A stretch of 36,378 nt of DNA from Candidatus Trichofilum aggregatum (GTDB lineage Bacteria > Chloroflexota > Anaerolineae > Promineifilales > Promineifilaceae). Shown one piece after another: positions 25,160-34,500 of this stretch. Position 1 is the stretch's first letter; each line of letters opens with the position of its first letter. Position numbers and translations under genes: made by a program. Under the pieces are notes generated by a model. It was not told the origin of the DNA. It did not search any database and was given only the letters and a program-made list of their open reading frames with translations. Location: positions 1 to 36,378 of the forward strand of contig JADJUV010000094.1 of NCBI GenBank assembly GCA_016716885.1, given 5' to 3'.

Positions 25160-25225
25160 GAGTGGACAGCGAGTATGATTTATCGGTGAAAATCTTACTC
25201 GCTCACTCGCTCACTCGCCACTCGC
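25160..25225. repeat. ACTCGCTC iterons between SPFH and NAD-kinase-like genes
   Basis: Four units (ACTCGCTC, ACTCGCTC, ACTCGCC, ACTCGC) at 25197-25225 end 3 bases short of the SPFH stop codon. The words gcgagta (25169-25175)/tactcgc (25196-25202) and gagtgg (25160-25165)/ccactc (25218-25223) are complementary, giving a hairpin in the transcript between the two genes. Confidence 0.65.
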
Positions 25226-25227
25226 AA

Positions 25228-26241
25228 CTATTTCTTCTGTAACAGCATCTCCAACAGGTCGGGCGAGATGTTTAGCTGGCCGATCTTGCTGGCGTTTTCG
25301 GCCAGATGCTGGAGAGCCTGCGTCACCATCAAGCGAGGGTCAGCCGTTTGCATGGCCAGGAGTTGTAGGGTTTTCTCATCGAGTTGGGTTAGCGGCCGCA
25401 ACGTGGCTTCTACCGCATACGCCTGCACATCGGCCTGGGCACGGGCGTTGGCCGTTTCCGCTTCCACCAGCTTTTGCCGCTCCTCTTCCAGACGAATCTG
25501 CCCATTCATGCGGGCCTCGCGGATTTCCTGCTCCTTGGCTTCAACCGCCAGATCCGCCGCCACCTTCGTCTCCCGGATTTGCCGCTTCTTGGTTTCCACA
25601 GCAATTTCCGTGTTCAGCTCATTTTCCTTGATGCGCCGCTCCTGCTCCACCGCCGAGTTACGCCGGTCGTAAATGGCGTTGTCGGCCTGACGGAGCAATA
25701 GTTCACGAGCTTCCGCTTCCAGAGCGCGGGACATCTCCGGCGTGGCTTTGATGGCTAACACGGCGAAGGTCAGCATCTCCACCCCCAACGCTTTCATGGC
25801 TTCACTCTGGCTGAGTTGCTCCAGTACCGTCCGGGCAATCTCATCAGAAGCGCGAATGGCATCCCGTAGCGGCCGCGTCTGAATTTCGGCTCTGGTCAGT
25901 ACCTGGGCCAGATTCACCAGCCGCTGCGACAGCTTCTCCGGGTCGTCGCTGTTGTGCTTTTCCGGCGCATCGGTGATGGTGTAATCGAGCAGGGAAGCCA
26001 CCAGTTCCGGGTTGACAATGCGGTAGGTGAGTTGCCCTTGCACGGTCACGGCCTGGAAATCGCTGGCAACTTCATTGAAGATAAAGGGCACATCGGTACT
26101 GCTGATGGGCACGACGGCGACGGATGAGGCGGGTTTGTAGTAGAAAAACGCCTGACCGGCCCCTTTGTGTCGGACGCGGCCGCTTTGAAAATGAATGACG
26201 TATTGGGTGGGGCCTGTTTTGAGGTATTGAATGCCAAACAT
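25228..26241 (-). CDS. SPFH/band-7 domain protein
   Basis: A 337-residue stomatin/prohibitin-type protein. The SPFH domain covers about residues 20-200: FHSGRV-like start, FFYYKPASSVAVVPISSTDVPFIF, then AVTVQGQLTYRIVNPELVASLLDY, then SEAMKALGVEMLTFAVLAIKATPEMSRALEAEARE. A long charged coiled coil follows (about 200-290), and a C-terminal segment (QLDEKTLQLLAMQTADPRLMV...). It lacks a clear N-terminal membrane helix, so it is probably peripheral. SPFH proteins form ring or cage-like membrane scaffolds. AGGAG (plus-strand 26250-26254) lies 8 nt before the ATG. It is the first gene behind the palindromic promoter and is followed by the NAD-kinase-like gene; the pair suggests a shared membrane-linked role. 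Confidence 0.88.
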   Translation of the reverse strand: MFGIQYLKTGPTQYVIHFQSGRVRHKGAGQAFFYYKPASSVAVVPISSTDVPFIFNEVASDFQAVTVQGQLTYRIVNPELVASLLDYTITDAPEKHNSDDPEKLSQRLVNLAQVLTRAEIQTRPLRDAIRASDEIARTVLEQLSQSEAMKALGVEMLTFAVLAIKATPEMSRALEAEARELLLRQADNAIYDRRNSAVEQERRIKENELNTEIAVETKKRQIRETKVAADLAVEAKEQEIREARMNGQIRLEEERQKLVEAETANARAQADVQAYAVEATLRPLTQLDEKTLQLLAMQTADPRLMVTQALQHLAENASKIGQLNISPDLLEMLLQKK

Positions 26242-26265
26242 CGTTGTCTCTCCTGTGTGGAACCT

Positions 26266-26315
26266 ATTAGTGTATTATTTACACTAATTATAGAGGAAAA
26301 GCGGAACCAAGTCAA
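26266..26315 (-). promoter_or_regulatory. Sigma-70-type promoter with overlapping palindromic operator
   Basis: On the minus strand, TTGACT (26315-26310), exactly 17 nt, and TATAAT (26292-26287) form a near-consensus promoter, with transcription expected near 26280. A perfect inverted repeat, attagtgta (26266-26274) and tacactaat (26280-26288) with a 5-nt centre, covers the end of the -10 box and the start point. That is the place where a repressor would block initiation. The SPFH ribosome site and ATG follow about 25-40 nt downstream. This is the clearest regulatory site in the window. Confidence 0.8.
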
Positions 26316-26435
26316 TAAGTGAGGGGAACTTACTCTGCTGACCTCTAGCTCCACTGGGCAGGGGTAAGAAAATCGGCTATCGTCCCTTCTGTTGATTACG
26401 ATAGCTGTTCAGATAATCATTGGGGGTCTTGGTTC

Positions 26436-26485
26436 GTAGTGACCGCTTTAGCGGGCAAGTACTAGCCCGCTAAAGCGGTCACTAC
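26436..26485. repeat. 50-bp palindrome between SPFH and DUF1684 genes
   Basis: Arms 26436-26456 and 26465-26485 (21 bp) match perfectly, and the centre (aagtacta) pairs except for one A-A opposition, so the whole 50 bp is one almost complete palindrome. The core ccgctttagcgggc is itself partly repetitive. It has no T-run and looks like a REP-type element; it ends about 50 nt before the DUF1684 start. Confidence 0.85.
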
Positions 26486-26536
26486 AAACAAAAACTTTTT
26501 CTTGAAAGCTATATATCCATGAACAAAGGACATTTT

Positions 26537-27064
26537 ATGAACGACCTGGAACGTTTTCGTGCCGAAATTGATCAATTTATGAAGCTTCATCCGCAGTCGC
26601 CGCTGGAACCAGAAGAGCAGGAGAAATTCACTCACCTGAACTACTATGATGCGGCACCTGATTTGGTATTTGAGGTCACGGTAGAACGGTTTGGGGCGAA
26701 TGAACCACTCATTACCATGCAAACCAGCACTGACGACACCCGCGAATATCGTCGTTGGGGGCATTTTGCGTTTGCGGTGGAGGGGCAAACGGGGGAACTC
26801 ACGATTTATGCCGATATGTATGGCAGTGATCTCTTCCTGCCGTTCAAGGACAGCACCAACGGGGATGAGACCTACGGAGCGGGTCGGTACATGGACAATC
26901 AACGCCCCGCCATTCAGCGGCTCAAGGGTGATCTGTACCGGATTGACTTCAATTTTTGTTACAACCCTTACTGTGCCTATAGCGCATACTTCAGTTGCCC
27001 CCTGCCCCCCCGTGAGAACTGGCTCAAACTCCCCATCCGCGCCGGGGAGAAAGATTTCCACTAA
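26537..27064 (+). CDS. DUF1684-family protein
   Basis: A 175-residue protein matching the DUF1684 profile: RRWGHFAFAVEGQTGELTIY, then LFLPFKDSTNGDETYGAGRYMD, then YRIDFNFCYNPYCAYSAYFSCPLPPRENWLKLPIRAGEKDF, with the conserved DFN-x-x-YNPxCaYs and CPlPPxEN signatures complete. The function of the family is not established; no signal peptide is present. AGGA (26527-26530) lies 6 nt before the ATG at 26537, which is preferred over the in-frame ATG at 26519. It has no octamer, and a 50-bp palindrome lies just upstream. Confidence 0.9.
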   Translation: MNDLERFRAEIDQFMKLHPQSPLEPEEQEKFTHLNYYDAAPDLVFEVTVERFGANEPLITMQTSTDDTREYRRWGHFAFAVEGQTGELTIYADMYGSDLFLPFKDSTNGDETYGAGRYMDNQRPAIQRLKGDLYRIDFNFCYNPYCAYSAYFSCPLPPRENWLKLPIRAGEKDFH

Positions 27065-27228
27065 AAATAGCTTGACCTGTCCACTATAATTGAACCGAAT
27101 TAGCCGTTCACAATTGACTTGGGATTCACTGTGGCAGTCATCCGGCCATGCCGCTACAGTTATTTCCAAACGATGGCCAAAACAGTGACTTTCGCCCACA
27201 AAGGTATTCACTCGTCTGTGTATTGGTT

Positions 27229-30216
27229 ATGCCCATTCCGTCATTGATTAACAGACCTCTTTTGGCCCAGACGCTCATTGGTCGGTCCAATCATAAGGCA
27301 ACCCTGGCCCAGCTTGTCGAAGCGGCCGCGCACGGACAGGGGCATTCTGTTTTGCTATCTGGAGAAGCAGGCATCGGTAAATCGCGCCTGGTCGCTGAAA
27401 CCAAAACCCTGGCTCAACAACAGGATTTCACGGTAGTGCAGGGGAATTGTTACGAGCCAGACAGTACTTTCCCTTATGCTCCCTGGCTGGATTTGCTCCA
27501 GAACTTTTGTGCCGGTCAAACGGATGACGCCCTCGTGAAGGCTTTTGGGCCTACCTTAGTAGAACTGGCACGATTGCGGCCGCAACTGCAACCCCTTCTA
27601 CCCCCACAGGAAACGGTCAGGCCCCTGGCCGATCCCGAATCCGACAAACGGAAACTTTTCACGGCTCTGCTGACCTTTCTGGTACATCTATCCGCCTCTG
27701 CACCTTTGTTAATCATCATTGAAGATGGGCATTGGGGGGACGATACCTCGCTGGAGTTTATCCCCCTGCTGGCCCGGCAGATCAGTCACCACCCCATTCT
27801 CTTACTCCTGACGTTTCGCCATGATGAACTGACCCCTGGCCTGCGTCACTGTCTGGCAGAACTAGACCGCGGCCGCGCCAGCACGGAACTCGTCCTCACC
27901 CGCTTTGGCCCTGGGGAGACCCAGGCCATGATCGCCACCATTTTTGCCCAGGAAAAACCGGTGCAGACTGAATTTGTGGCCGCCATTCATCAACTCACGG
28001 ACGGCAACCCCTTTTTCATCGAAGAAACCCTCAAGGTCCTGGTTACTAGCGGGGGGATCTTTCCGGCTTTTGGTGGCTGGACGCGCAAGCCGATTGACGA
28101 ATTACAAATCCCACGCTCGGTCGAAGATACGGTGCAACGGCGCACCCAACGTCTGAGTGAACCAGCCCGCACCCTGCTGAACCTGGCGGCCGTGGCCGGG
28201 CGGCGTTTTGACTTTAATTTGCTTCATGCCCTTACCGGATATACAGAAACCGAATTAGCCATGTTGCTCAAAGAGTTAATGTCGGCGCAACTGGTCAGTG
28301 AAGAAACATCCGACCGGTTTGCCTTTCGTCATGCCCTCACGCGCCAGGCCGTCTACAACCAGCTCTTACGCCGTGAGCGCCGCACCCAACATCACACCAT
28401 TGCCCAGACATTAGTGCAGATGGCCGGAGCAGGGGGGGACGTACCGCTGACCGATCTGGCCTATCATTTTTTTGCCGCGGAACGGTGGGATAAGGCGATA
28501 ACCTATGCCCGGTTGGCGGGGGAGCAGGCACAGAAGCTATTTGCCCCGCACGCGGCCGCGGAACAGTTCACCCGTGCCCTCACCGCCCACCAGAAAGCCG
28601 GACAGGAACCACCCCCAGACCTTTATCACGCCCGTGCCCAGGCCTATGATCGCCTGGGTGAGTTTGACCAGGCACGAACCGATTACGAACAGGCCCAACT
28701 CATAGCCCGGCGTCGCCAGGACCACCAAAGCGAATGGCAGGCTTTGCTAGAATTAGGGTTTTTGTGGACCGGGCAAGATTATCATCAGGCTGGGCGTCAT
28801 CTAGAGTCAGCCTTGCGCCTGGCCCGGCAGATGGAGCAACCGGCTTTGTTGGGGCAAACCCTTAACCGGGTAGGCAACTGGCATCTGATGACAGAGCATC
28901 ACACCTTGAGCATCCCCTACCATCAAGAAGCTCTGGCGATTTTTCGGGCTTTGGCCGATAAGCGGGGCATGGCTACATCCCTGGATTTGCTAGGCATCAC
29001 CCATTTTATGCATGGTGATATGGTGTCTGGGGCCGGTTATTATGAAGAAGCCATCGCCCTTTGGCGCGAGTTGGGCGAACGGCAGTGGCTCGTCAGCACC
29101 CTCTCCAGCTACGCCACGCGGGGCGGCAGTTGCCTCTTTGCTTCAACAGTTGCACCAGTTGTATCTCTGGCCCAATGCAAACAGGAAGCCGCAGAAGCGA
29201 TCCGGCTGGCTCAAGAAATCGGTTGGCCGAATGGAGAAGGGTCGGCACTGCTATGGTATGGCATCCTGCTGGCTCCGCGTGGCGCGTTTCAGGAAGCCTT
29301 ATCGGTTGGGCAGGCGGCTCTGGCCAGAGCCGAAGAGATTGGGCACAATTTATGGATTGAAACGGCCCATGCCTTGTTAGGGGTAACGTATGCGGAACTG
29401 GGCCAGTTGCCGCTGGCCTTGACCCATTTGCAGGAGGCTCTACACCGCGGCCGCGACGCCGGTTCTATCTACGTGGCCCAAAGCATGGCTGGTCTTCTGG
29501 CCCGTGTCCAGATTGCCCTCGGTCAACTGGATACGGCCCAAACGACGCTCGATGCCCTCAGTGATGCCCAAACCCCCTGCCTGAATCAAGCCCACCATCA
29601 CATCTGGCGGGCGCGGGCCGAATTAGCCCTGGCCCGCCAAACCCCATCTCTGGCCTTGCCCATCGCTGACCGACTCATTGCCTCTCTGCCTGGAGCCGGA
29701 CAACCCGTAGTTCCGGTGTTGTGGCTCTTACGGGGTGAGGTATTGTTGGCCATGGAACGGACCAAAGAGGCGGAAAAGGTGCTCGCGGCCGCGGCGGATG
29801 CGGCCGCGCAACAGGAACATCTCCCCATTCTCTGGCGTACCTACGCGGCCCTGGCCCGACTGTACCATACCCGCCAGCAACTCAAAGCCAGGGATCAGGT
29901 CATCAGTCAGGCCCAGCAAGTCGTCGCCACCCTGACCCAACCCTTAACTGATGCGGCTCTGGCCGACTCGCTTCGCCAGATGGTTCATAACCACCTGCCC
30001 CAGTCCACTAAACGCCGAACGACCACCAGTGGTGGCCTCACCCGGCGTGAGCATGAAGTCGCTAACCTGCTGGCTCAAGGACAAAGCAATGCCCTCATCG
30101 CTACCACCCTCGTCCTCAGTGAGCGCACCATCGAAAAACACGTCGAAAACATCATGAACAAGTTGGGTTTTGATTCTCGGGTGCAGATCGCCGCCTGGAT
30201 CGTTAGCCAGCAGTAA
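27229..30216 (+). CDS. Large ATPase-TPR-LuxR transcriptional regulator (LAL/MalT-like)
   Basis: A 995-residue regulator. It begins with a P-loop ATPase: LIGRSNHKATLAQLVEAAAHGQGHSVLLSGEAGIGKSRLV (Walker A about 45-52), then a Walker-B-type LLIIIEDGHWGDDTSLEF, an STAND/AAA_16-like arrangement. The middle (about 430-900) is a run of TPR-like helical repeats. The last 65 residues are a LuxR/GerE helix-turn-helix: GGLTRREHEVANLLAQGQSN ... VLSERTIEKHVENIMNKLG. Such proteins switch on transcription after ligand binding to the TPR part. The start at 27229 is preferred because related proteins begin a few residues before the IGR motif; an in-frame ATG at 27148 would add 27 weak residues. Seven octamers occur. 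Target genes are unknown; the SnoaL-like and DinB-like genes downstream are candidates by position only. Confidence 0.88.
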   Translation: MPIPSLINRPLLAQTLIGRSNHKATLAQLVEAAAHGQGHSVLLSGEAGIGKSRLVAETKTLAQQQDFTVVQGNCYEPDSTFPYAPWLDLLQNFCAGQTDDALVKAFGPTLVELARLRPQLQPLLPPQETVRPLADPESDKRKLFTALLTFLVHLSASAPLLIIIEDGHWGDDTSLEFIPLLARQISHHPILLLLTFRHDELTPGLRHCLAELDRGRASTELVLTRFGPGETQAMIATIFAQEKPVQTEFVAAIHQLTDGNPFFIEETLKVLVTSGGIFPAFGGWTRKPIDELQIPRSVEDTVQRRTQRLSEPARTLLNLAAVAGRRFDFNLLHALTGYTETELAMLLKELMSAQLVSEETSDRFAFRHALTRQAVYNQLLRRERRTQHHTIAQTLVQMAGAGGDVPLTDLAYHFFAAERWDKAITYARLAGEQAQKLFAPHAAAEQFTRALTAHQKAGQEPPPDLYHARAQAYDRLGEFDQARTDYEQAQLIARRRQDHQSEWQALLELGFLWTGQDYHQAGRHLESALRLARQMEQPALLGQTLNRVGNWHLMTEHHTLSIPYHQEALAIFRALADKRGMATSLDLLGITHFMHGDMVSGAGYYEEAIALWRELGERQWLVSTLSSYATRGGSCLFASTVAPVVSLAQCKQEAAEAIRLAQEIGWPNGEGSALLWYGILLAPRGAFQEALSVGQAALARAEEIGHNLWIETAHALLGVTYAELGQLPLALTHLQEALHRGRDAGSIYVAQSMAGLLARVQIALGQLDTAQTTLDALSDAQTPCLNQAHHHIWRARAELALARQTPSLALPIADRLIASLPGAGQPVVPVLWLLRGEVLLAMERTKEAEKVLAAAADAAAQQEHLPILWRTYAALARLYHTRQQLKARDQVISQAQQVVATLTQPLTDAALADSLRQMVHNHLPQSTKRRTTTSGGLTRREHEVANLLAQGQSNALIATTLVLSERTIEKHVENIMNKLGFDSRVQIAAWIVSQQ

Positions 30217-30524
30217 GCCACCCATACACCCGTTCAGTTTTCTCGAAGTTCGTCGTGGGTTTTCCGGCGAAATCTAGGCCAGACGCAAACGTTTTTTTTT
30301 CCCCCCCGGGGGGGCCCCCCCCGCCCCCCCCCCCAAGCCCTTGGGCTCTACTAGGCCAGACTTCTTCTATTCGTTGCTCATCAACGGAACTACGTATCTG
30401 TCACCCCTTAAAACTACGTACTTTCCCCCATCACAAGACGGTTTTCATCCCTTATCCTACAGCCAGTTCAATCACCGCTGAGTTACTGGAACACCAGGCT
30501 CACCGACCAAACAAGGAGAAAATC
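30217..30524. other. Spacer with C/G/T homopolymers and an 11-bp direct repeat
   Basis: The 308 bp after the LuxR-type gene contain T9, C7, G7, C8 and C11 runs between 30292 and 30334. This low-complexity block is flanked by direct copies of ctaggccagac (30274-30284 and 30351-30361). It may be a degraded or mis-read copy of the GC-hairpin repeats at 21200 and 22371. An open frame runs through it into the SnoaL-like gene, but its Pro-rich translation is clearly non-coding. Confidence 0.55.
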
Positions 30525-30965
30525 ATGTCTGATCAAACCAACCTCGAACTGGCCCGTACAATTTATGATCGTTTCAGCCGCAATGATTTCGCGGGAGCGC
30601 TAGAACTGGCAACTGAAGATTGGGAAGGGGTTTTGAATCACGCCGGGATGACTTTCCAGGGCAAGGAAGGGTTCAACCAATTCATGCAAGGGTTCAAAGG
30701 AGCCTTCCCCGACCTCATTATTCAGGTGCAAAATCAGGTTAGCCACGGCAACCAGATCGTTAGCGAACTGACAGCACGGGGGACTCACACTGGCCCATTG
30801 ATGACCCCGGCTGGCATCGTACCCCCAACTGGCAAAACCGTAGATTTCACGGTCTGTGAAGTGTTGGAACTGCGGGAAGGGAAGGTGGCCAAACTACGCA
30901 ATTACCAGGATGGGGCCTCGATTATGCGTCAGCTTGGTCTCATGCCATCCCCCACCGGCTTGTAA
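30525..30965 (+). CDS. SnoaL-like polyketide-cyclase-family (ester cyclase) protein
   Basis: A 146-residue cone-shaped alpha+beta-barrel protein. It begins NLELARTIYDRFSRNDFAGALELATEDWEGVLNHAGMTFQGKEGFNQFMQGFKGAFPDL and continues ELTARGTHTGPLM ... PPTGKTVDFTVCEVLELREGKVAKLRNYQDGASIMRQLGL. These are the standard blocks of the SnoaL/ester-cyclase family, in which His and Asp residues of the cavity act as acid/base. The substrate is unknown and many family members are not cyclases. AAGGAG (30513-30518) lies 6 nt before the ATG at 30525, which fixes the start. A terminator follows 18 nt after the stop. It has no octamer and may be a recent arrival. Confidence 0.88.
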   Translation: MSDQTNLELARTIYDRFSRNDFAGALELATEDWEGVLNHAGMTFQGKEGFNQFMQGFKGAFPDLIIQVQNQVSHGNQIVSELTARGTHTGPLMTPAGIVPPTGKTVDFTVCEVLELREGKVAKLRNYQDGASIMRQLGLMPSPTGL

Positions 30966-30983
30966 GAATAATCGGTGCCACAA

Positions 30984-31012
30984 GAGCCGTCATTTCCTGA
31001 CGGCTCATTTTT
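30984..31012 (+). terminator. Rho-independent terminator after the SnoaL-like gene
   Basis: The arms gagccgtca (30984-30992) and tgacggctc (30998-31006) pair perfectly over a TTTCC loop and are followed by atttttat (five T at 31008-31012). The position directly after the SnoaL-like stop and before the DinB-like ribosome site separates the two genes. Confidence 0.85.
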
Positions 31013-31042
31013 ATCTTGTCCGCATTTCTTATGGAGGGAAAC

Positions 31043-31564
31043 ATGTCTCAAGCACAGATTAACCTGCTCCGCGCCCAATACAAAGGGGCACATGATTGGT
31101 TAGAAGGCACAATGGCCGGGGTAACGGATGACATCGCGCACTGGCAACCCGGTGGCAAGGCCACACCCATTGCCGCCCAATATGTCCATCACCTGACGGC
31201 TGAAGATTATTTCTTCAATGCGTTGCTTACCGGCAACGCTCCCCTGATGGCGACTAGCTACGCGGGGAAAACGGGTTTTGATGCCCCGCCACCGATGGGT
31301 TATTGGGGCGATTGGGCCTGTGCGGTGCGCGTTGATATGAGCCTGTTACGCCACTATGCTCAAGCTGTTTACGCAGCCACCGATGCGTATCTGGCTTCTT
31401 TGACCGACGATAATCTGGCCCAAGAGCAGGATTTGACCGGTATTGGTCTGGGGAAGATGCCGCTAGGTGCGTTTTTAAGTACGGTTCTCATTAATTGTGG
31501 CAATCATTGTGGTGAAATTGCCTGTCTGAAAGGGTTGCAGGGGTTAATGGGCTATCCCATGTAG
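31043..31564 (+). CDS. DinB-like metal-binding four-helix protein
   Basis: A 173-residue protein of the DinB/YfiT superfamily: an opening helix NLLRAQYKGAHDWLEGTMAGVTDDIAHWQPGGKATPIAAQYVHHLTAEDYFFNALL (family: ...vahilhledwwl) with the His-rich metal-site region around His54-His55. The closing helix is LGAFLSTVLINCGNHCGEIACLKGLQGLMG with the second metal-ligand His (NHCGEI). Such proteins are putative thiol-dependent enzymes or are annotated only as damage-inducible. GGAGG (31033-31037) lies 5 nt before the ATG at 31043, fixing the start; the ATG at 31016 in the same frame is less likely. It is convergent with the subtilase gene, with 20 nt between the stops. Confidence 0.83.
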   Translation: MSQAQINLLRAQYKGAHDWLEGTMAGVTDDIAHWQPGGKATPIAAQYVHHLTAEDYFFNALLTGNAPLMATSYAGKTGFDAPPPMGYWGDWACAVRVDMSLLRHYAQAVYAATDAYLASLTDDNLAQEQDLTGIGLGKMPLGAFLSTVLINCGNHCGEIACLKGLQGLMGYPM

Positions 31565-31584
31565 AATATGTTTCCTGCACCTTT

Positions 31585-34500
31585 TTAATTGATCTTGTGC
31601 AATAGCGGGAGATAGAGGTGGTGGCTGACGGTAAGGGTGGCGGTGGTTTGGGCCGCGGCCGCGCCGCCATCCACTGTCCAGGTTGCCTGATGGCTATAAC
31701 TCTGCGTAGCCGGAACGGTTATCGTGTACTGGGTGCTGGCCCCTGGCGATAACACATAACTCCAGTTGTTCAGCAACGTTCCCAGGACGTTATCCACCAG
31801 GGTGTGCGTTGTCACCGTGACCGGGGCGGTGTTACTCACCGTGTAGCAGTAAGTGACAGGTGTCCCGGCGGGCACAGTGAGATTGCCAGACGGGCCACAA
31901 CTGCCGTCGGTGCTGAGGGTGAGATCAAGGTTGATCGCGGCCGCGCACATTTGCCCCAATTCTTCTACCAACAAGTTCGCCGTTTCGTAAAGCGTCACAC
32001 TGCCGGGGTTGTCGGTGCTGTGGGCCAGGGTGTTGGTCAGCGGCACGGTGGTGGCTGTCCCCAGGCAGAGCAGCGGGTCTATCATCACCTGGTAGGTGAT
32101 GGTCACAGGCTCACTGTGCCACACCGGCAAAACCCCGTTCCACCAGACCAAGCTAATAACATTGCCCACCTGCACCGTCGCTCCACCCGTCACCGAACCT
32201 TCCACATACCGTAAACCAAAGGGCACGGTGTTGGTCAGGGCGTAGGTCAGGTCTTGGGCCATGACGTTGGGCTGGATGGTCAGGGTGTAGGTGAGGGTGT
32301 CACTGATGGTGGCGGCCGCGGCACTGCCCACAATGCTCACATCATCGGCAAGCCGCTCCAGGCGCACCGGTAGACGGCCAATATTGCCCGGATTGCCCGC
32401 ATCCGTCCCCAGTTCTACAACGCCATAATACAGGTCGCCCGGTACGAGTGGCGGCATATCCCAGAGCACATCCAGGTCAAATGGGGTGTAAGCGGGTACG
32501 CTGGTCGGGCCGTTGCTGGATAATTGGCCGTTGTCCTGGTTGGTGATGAGGGCGAGGGCCAGGGTGATACGGCATCGGGCGCGGCCGCGGACTGTTGATA
32601 ATTTTGCACCACCACCCACACCGTTGCCGAGGCCACCCCATCCAACCGGCACATCTCCCGCCAATCCGTCTTGCCCCCGGCACACAGCAGTTCACTCGCC
32701 GAGGGCAGGCCGTTGAGGTCGCTATCCACTCCCACGTACAAATCCAAATCAGGGGCTTCCGAAGCGATGATTTCGGCCACGACCTGCTCCGTATTGGCCG
32801 GAATGGTCAGGGTCAGGTAAAGCGTCGTGCCGTCGTTGAGGTTGTCGTAAGGATTATTGCGTGTCGGGTCCTGGCTCAAACTGGCCTGGGTCAGGCTGGC
32901 GGGAACCAGGCCGAAGGTGTCCACGGTCAGGTTGGTGATGGCCTGGGCCTGTAGGTTATGCAGGCGGATAGAACCCTGGTCGCGCCGGGTGTTGATCTGC
33001 ACATCGGGGGGCAGGTCGCTGGCGGTGGGGCGGATGGCCAGGGGGAAATGGGCGTCCGGGGGCGTCGTTGCTTTGCCAGACGAGGTGGGCGAAGACCCAG
33101 GTTCCGAGGGGCAGGCCGGACACGTCGGCGGTGACGGTGAAGGTTTGGGAGCCGCCCGCCGGGATGGTGAAGTTAGCCGGGGTGACGGTGATGGTTAAAC
33201 CGGCGGTGCTGGTGATGACGGCATTCCAGGTCGCGGCCGCATCCAAACCATTACTCACCGTTCTTGTCCAGGTACAGGTCCCAGCGCAGGAGCCATTACT
33301 GAGGGAGGGCAGGTTGAGTCTGGTGGGGTCGCCGCCGGTGTGGGGATTCGCGGCCGCAAACCATTGCGCCGTCTCATCCAACAACAGCCCCGCCTGGGCC
33401 GCTACCGTCAAATCCACCCGCCCGGCTCCCTGTTGCAACGGGTTGGCCGGGGTGGCCCAATCGTCCGCCCGGATGGGGGCGAAGAGGGCGGTGGTCATCA
33501 GGGCCGATTGCAGTTGGCCGGGGGTCCAGGTGGGGTGAAGGGCGTGCAGGAGCGCGGCCGCGCCCGCCACATGGGGACTGGCCTGCGACGTGCCAATATA
33601 CTGGTTGATGGGCTGATCCGCCCATGTCACCGGCAGATGGTACGCCCCCTGGATGAGATAACCGGGGGCGATGAGGTCGGGTTTGAGCAGGTCGAGGCTA
33701 CTGGGATTGGGGCCACGGGAGCTGTTGCTGTACACCACGTCCCCCAGGCTGTTGGGGAAGGTCGGGAAGTAGGAGCCGGTGAGGGTGGCGGTATGAATCC
33801 CACCCGCTGTGAGCCACGTTTTGAGGAGTAGGCCATCACCGTAGCTGAGATGAGCCGCCGGTAAATTGTGGGTGTTCCACAATCGCCAGTTGGGCACGGA
33901 TGAAGCACTCATAATCACCACCCCACCCGCCCCACCGGCCAGGACGTTATTGCCTTTGGCGCGATTGGTATTGGAGTTGAGATTGCCCCCTTCGCACAAG
34001 ACAATTTCCCCTTGTGTCCAGGTTCCGGCGGGAAAAGCGGCCGTGCAGTTGGCGTTGCCGTAATTCCCGGCCCAGACGAGGCGGGCCGGGCCATGCCCCG
34101 CGCTCATGCTGACGCCGATCAAATCGGGTGGGGGTGGGGTGACGCCGCCGGACAGGTTCACCACCGCGCTGGCGTAGGGGCGGCCATGATTGCTGTTGCC
34201 GACGGTGGTCAGCCAGGGGGCGTCGGCGGGGGCGTTGATGGTGGCCGAGGTGGGGCCATCATTGCCGGCCGCGGCCGCGACGAAAACCCCCGCCTCACGC
34301 ACCGCCAACATGGCCAGGGCCACCGGGTTGCGCCAGGGATCACTGGCTGTGCCGCCGATGGAGAAGTTGATCACATCCACGCCATCGAGAATAACCTGAT
34401 CGAGAGCCGCCAGGATGCCGCTTTCGGCGCAACTGCTGTCACTGCCAGCGCAAACGTCGTAAAAGACGAGGTTGGCGTGGGGGGCGACACCGGAGAAGGT

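Noticed and set aside
27085..27090. TATAAT before the LuxR-type gene
   Set aside because: The -35 position holds TAAAAA, and the nearby TTGACC is only 7 nt away, so the spacing does not fit.
30255..30524. N-terminal extension of the SnoaL-like gene
   Set aside because: It translates C-runs into poly-Pro and lacks a ribosome site, while AAGGAG sits just before the ATG at 30525.
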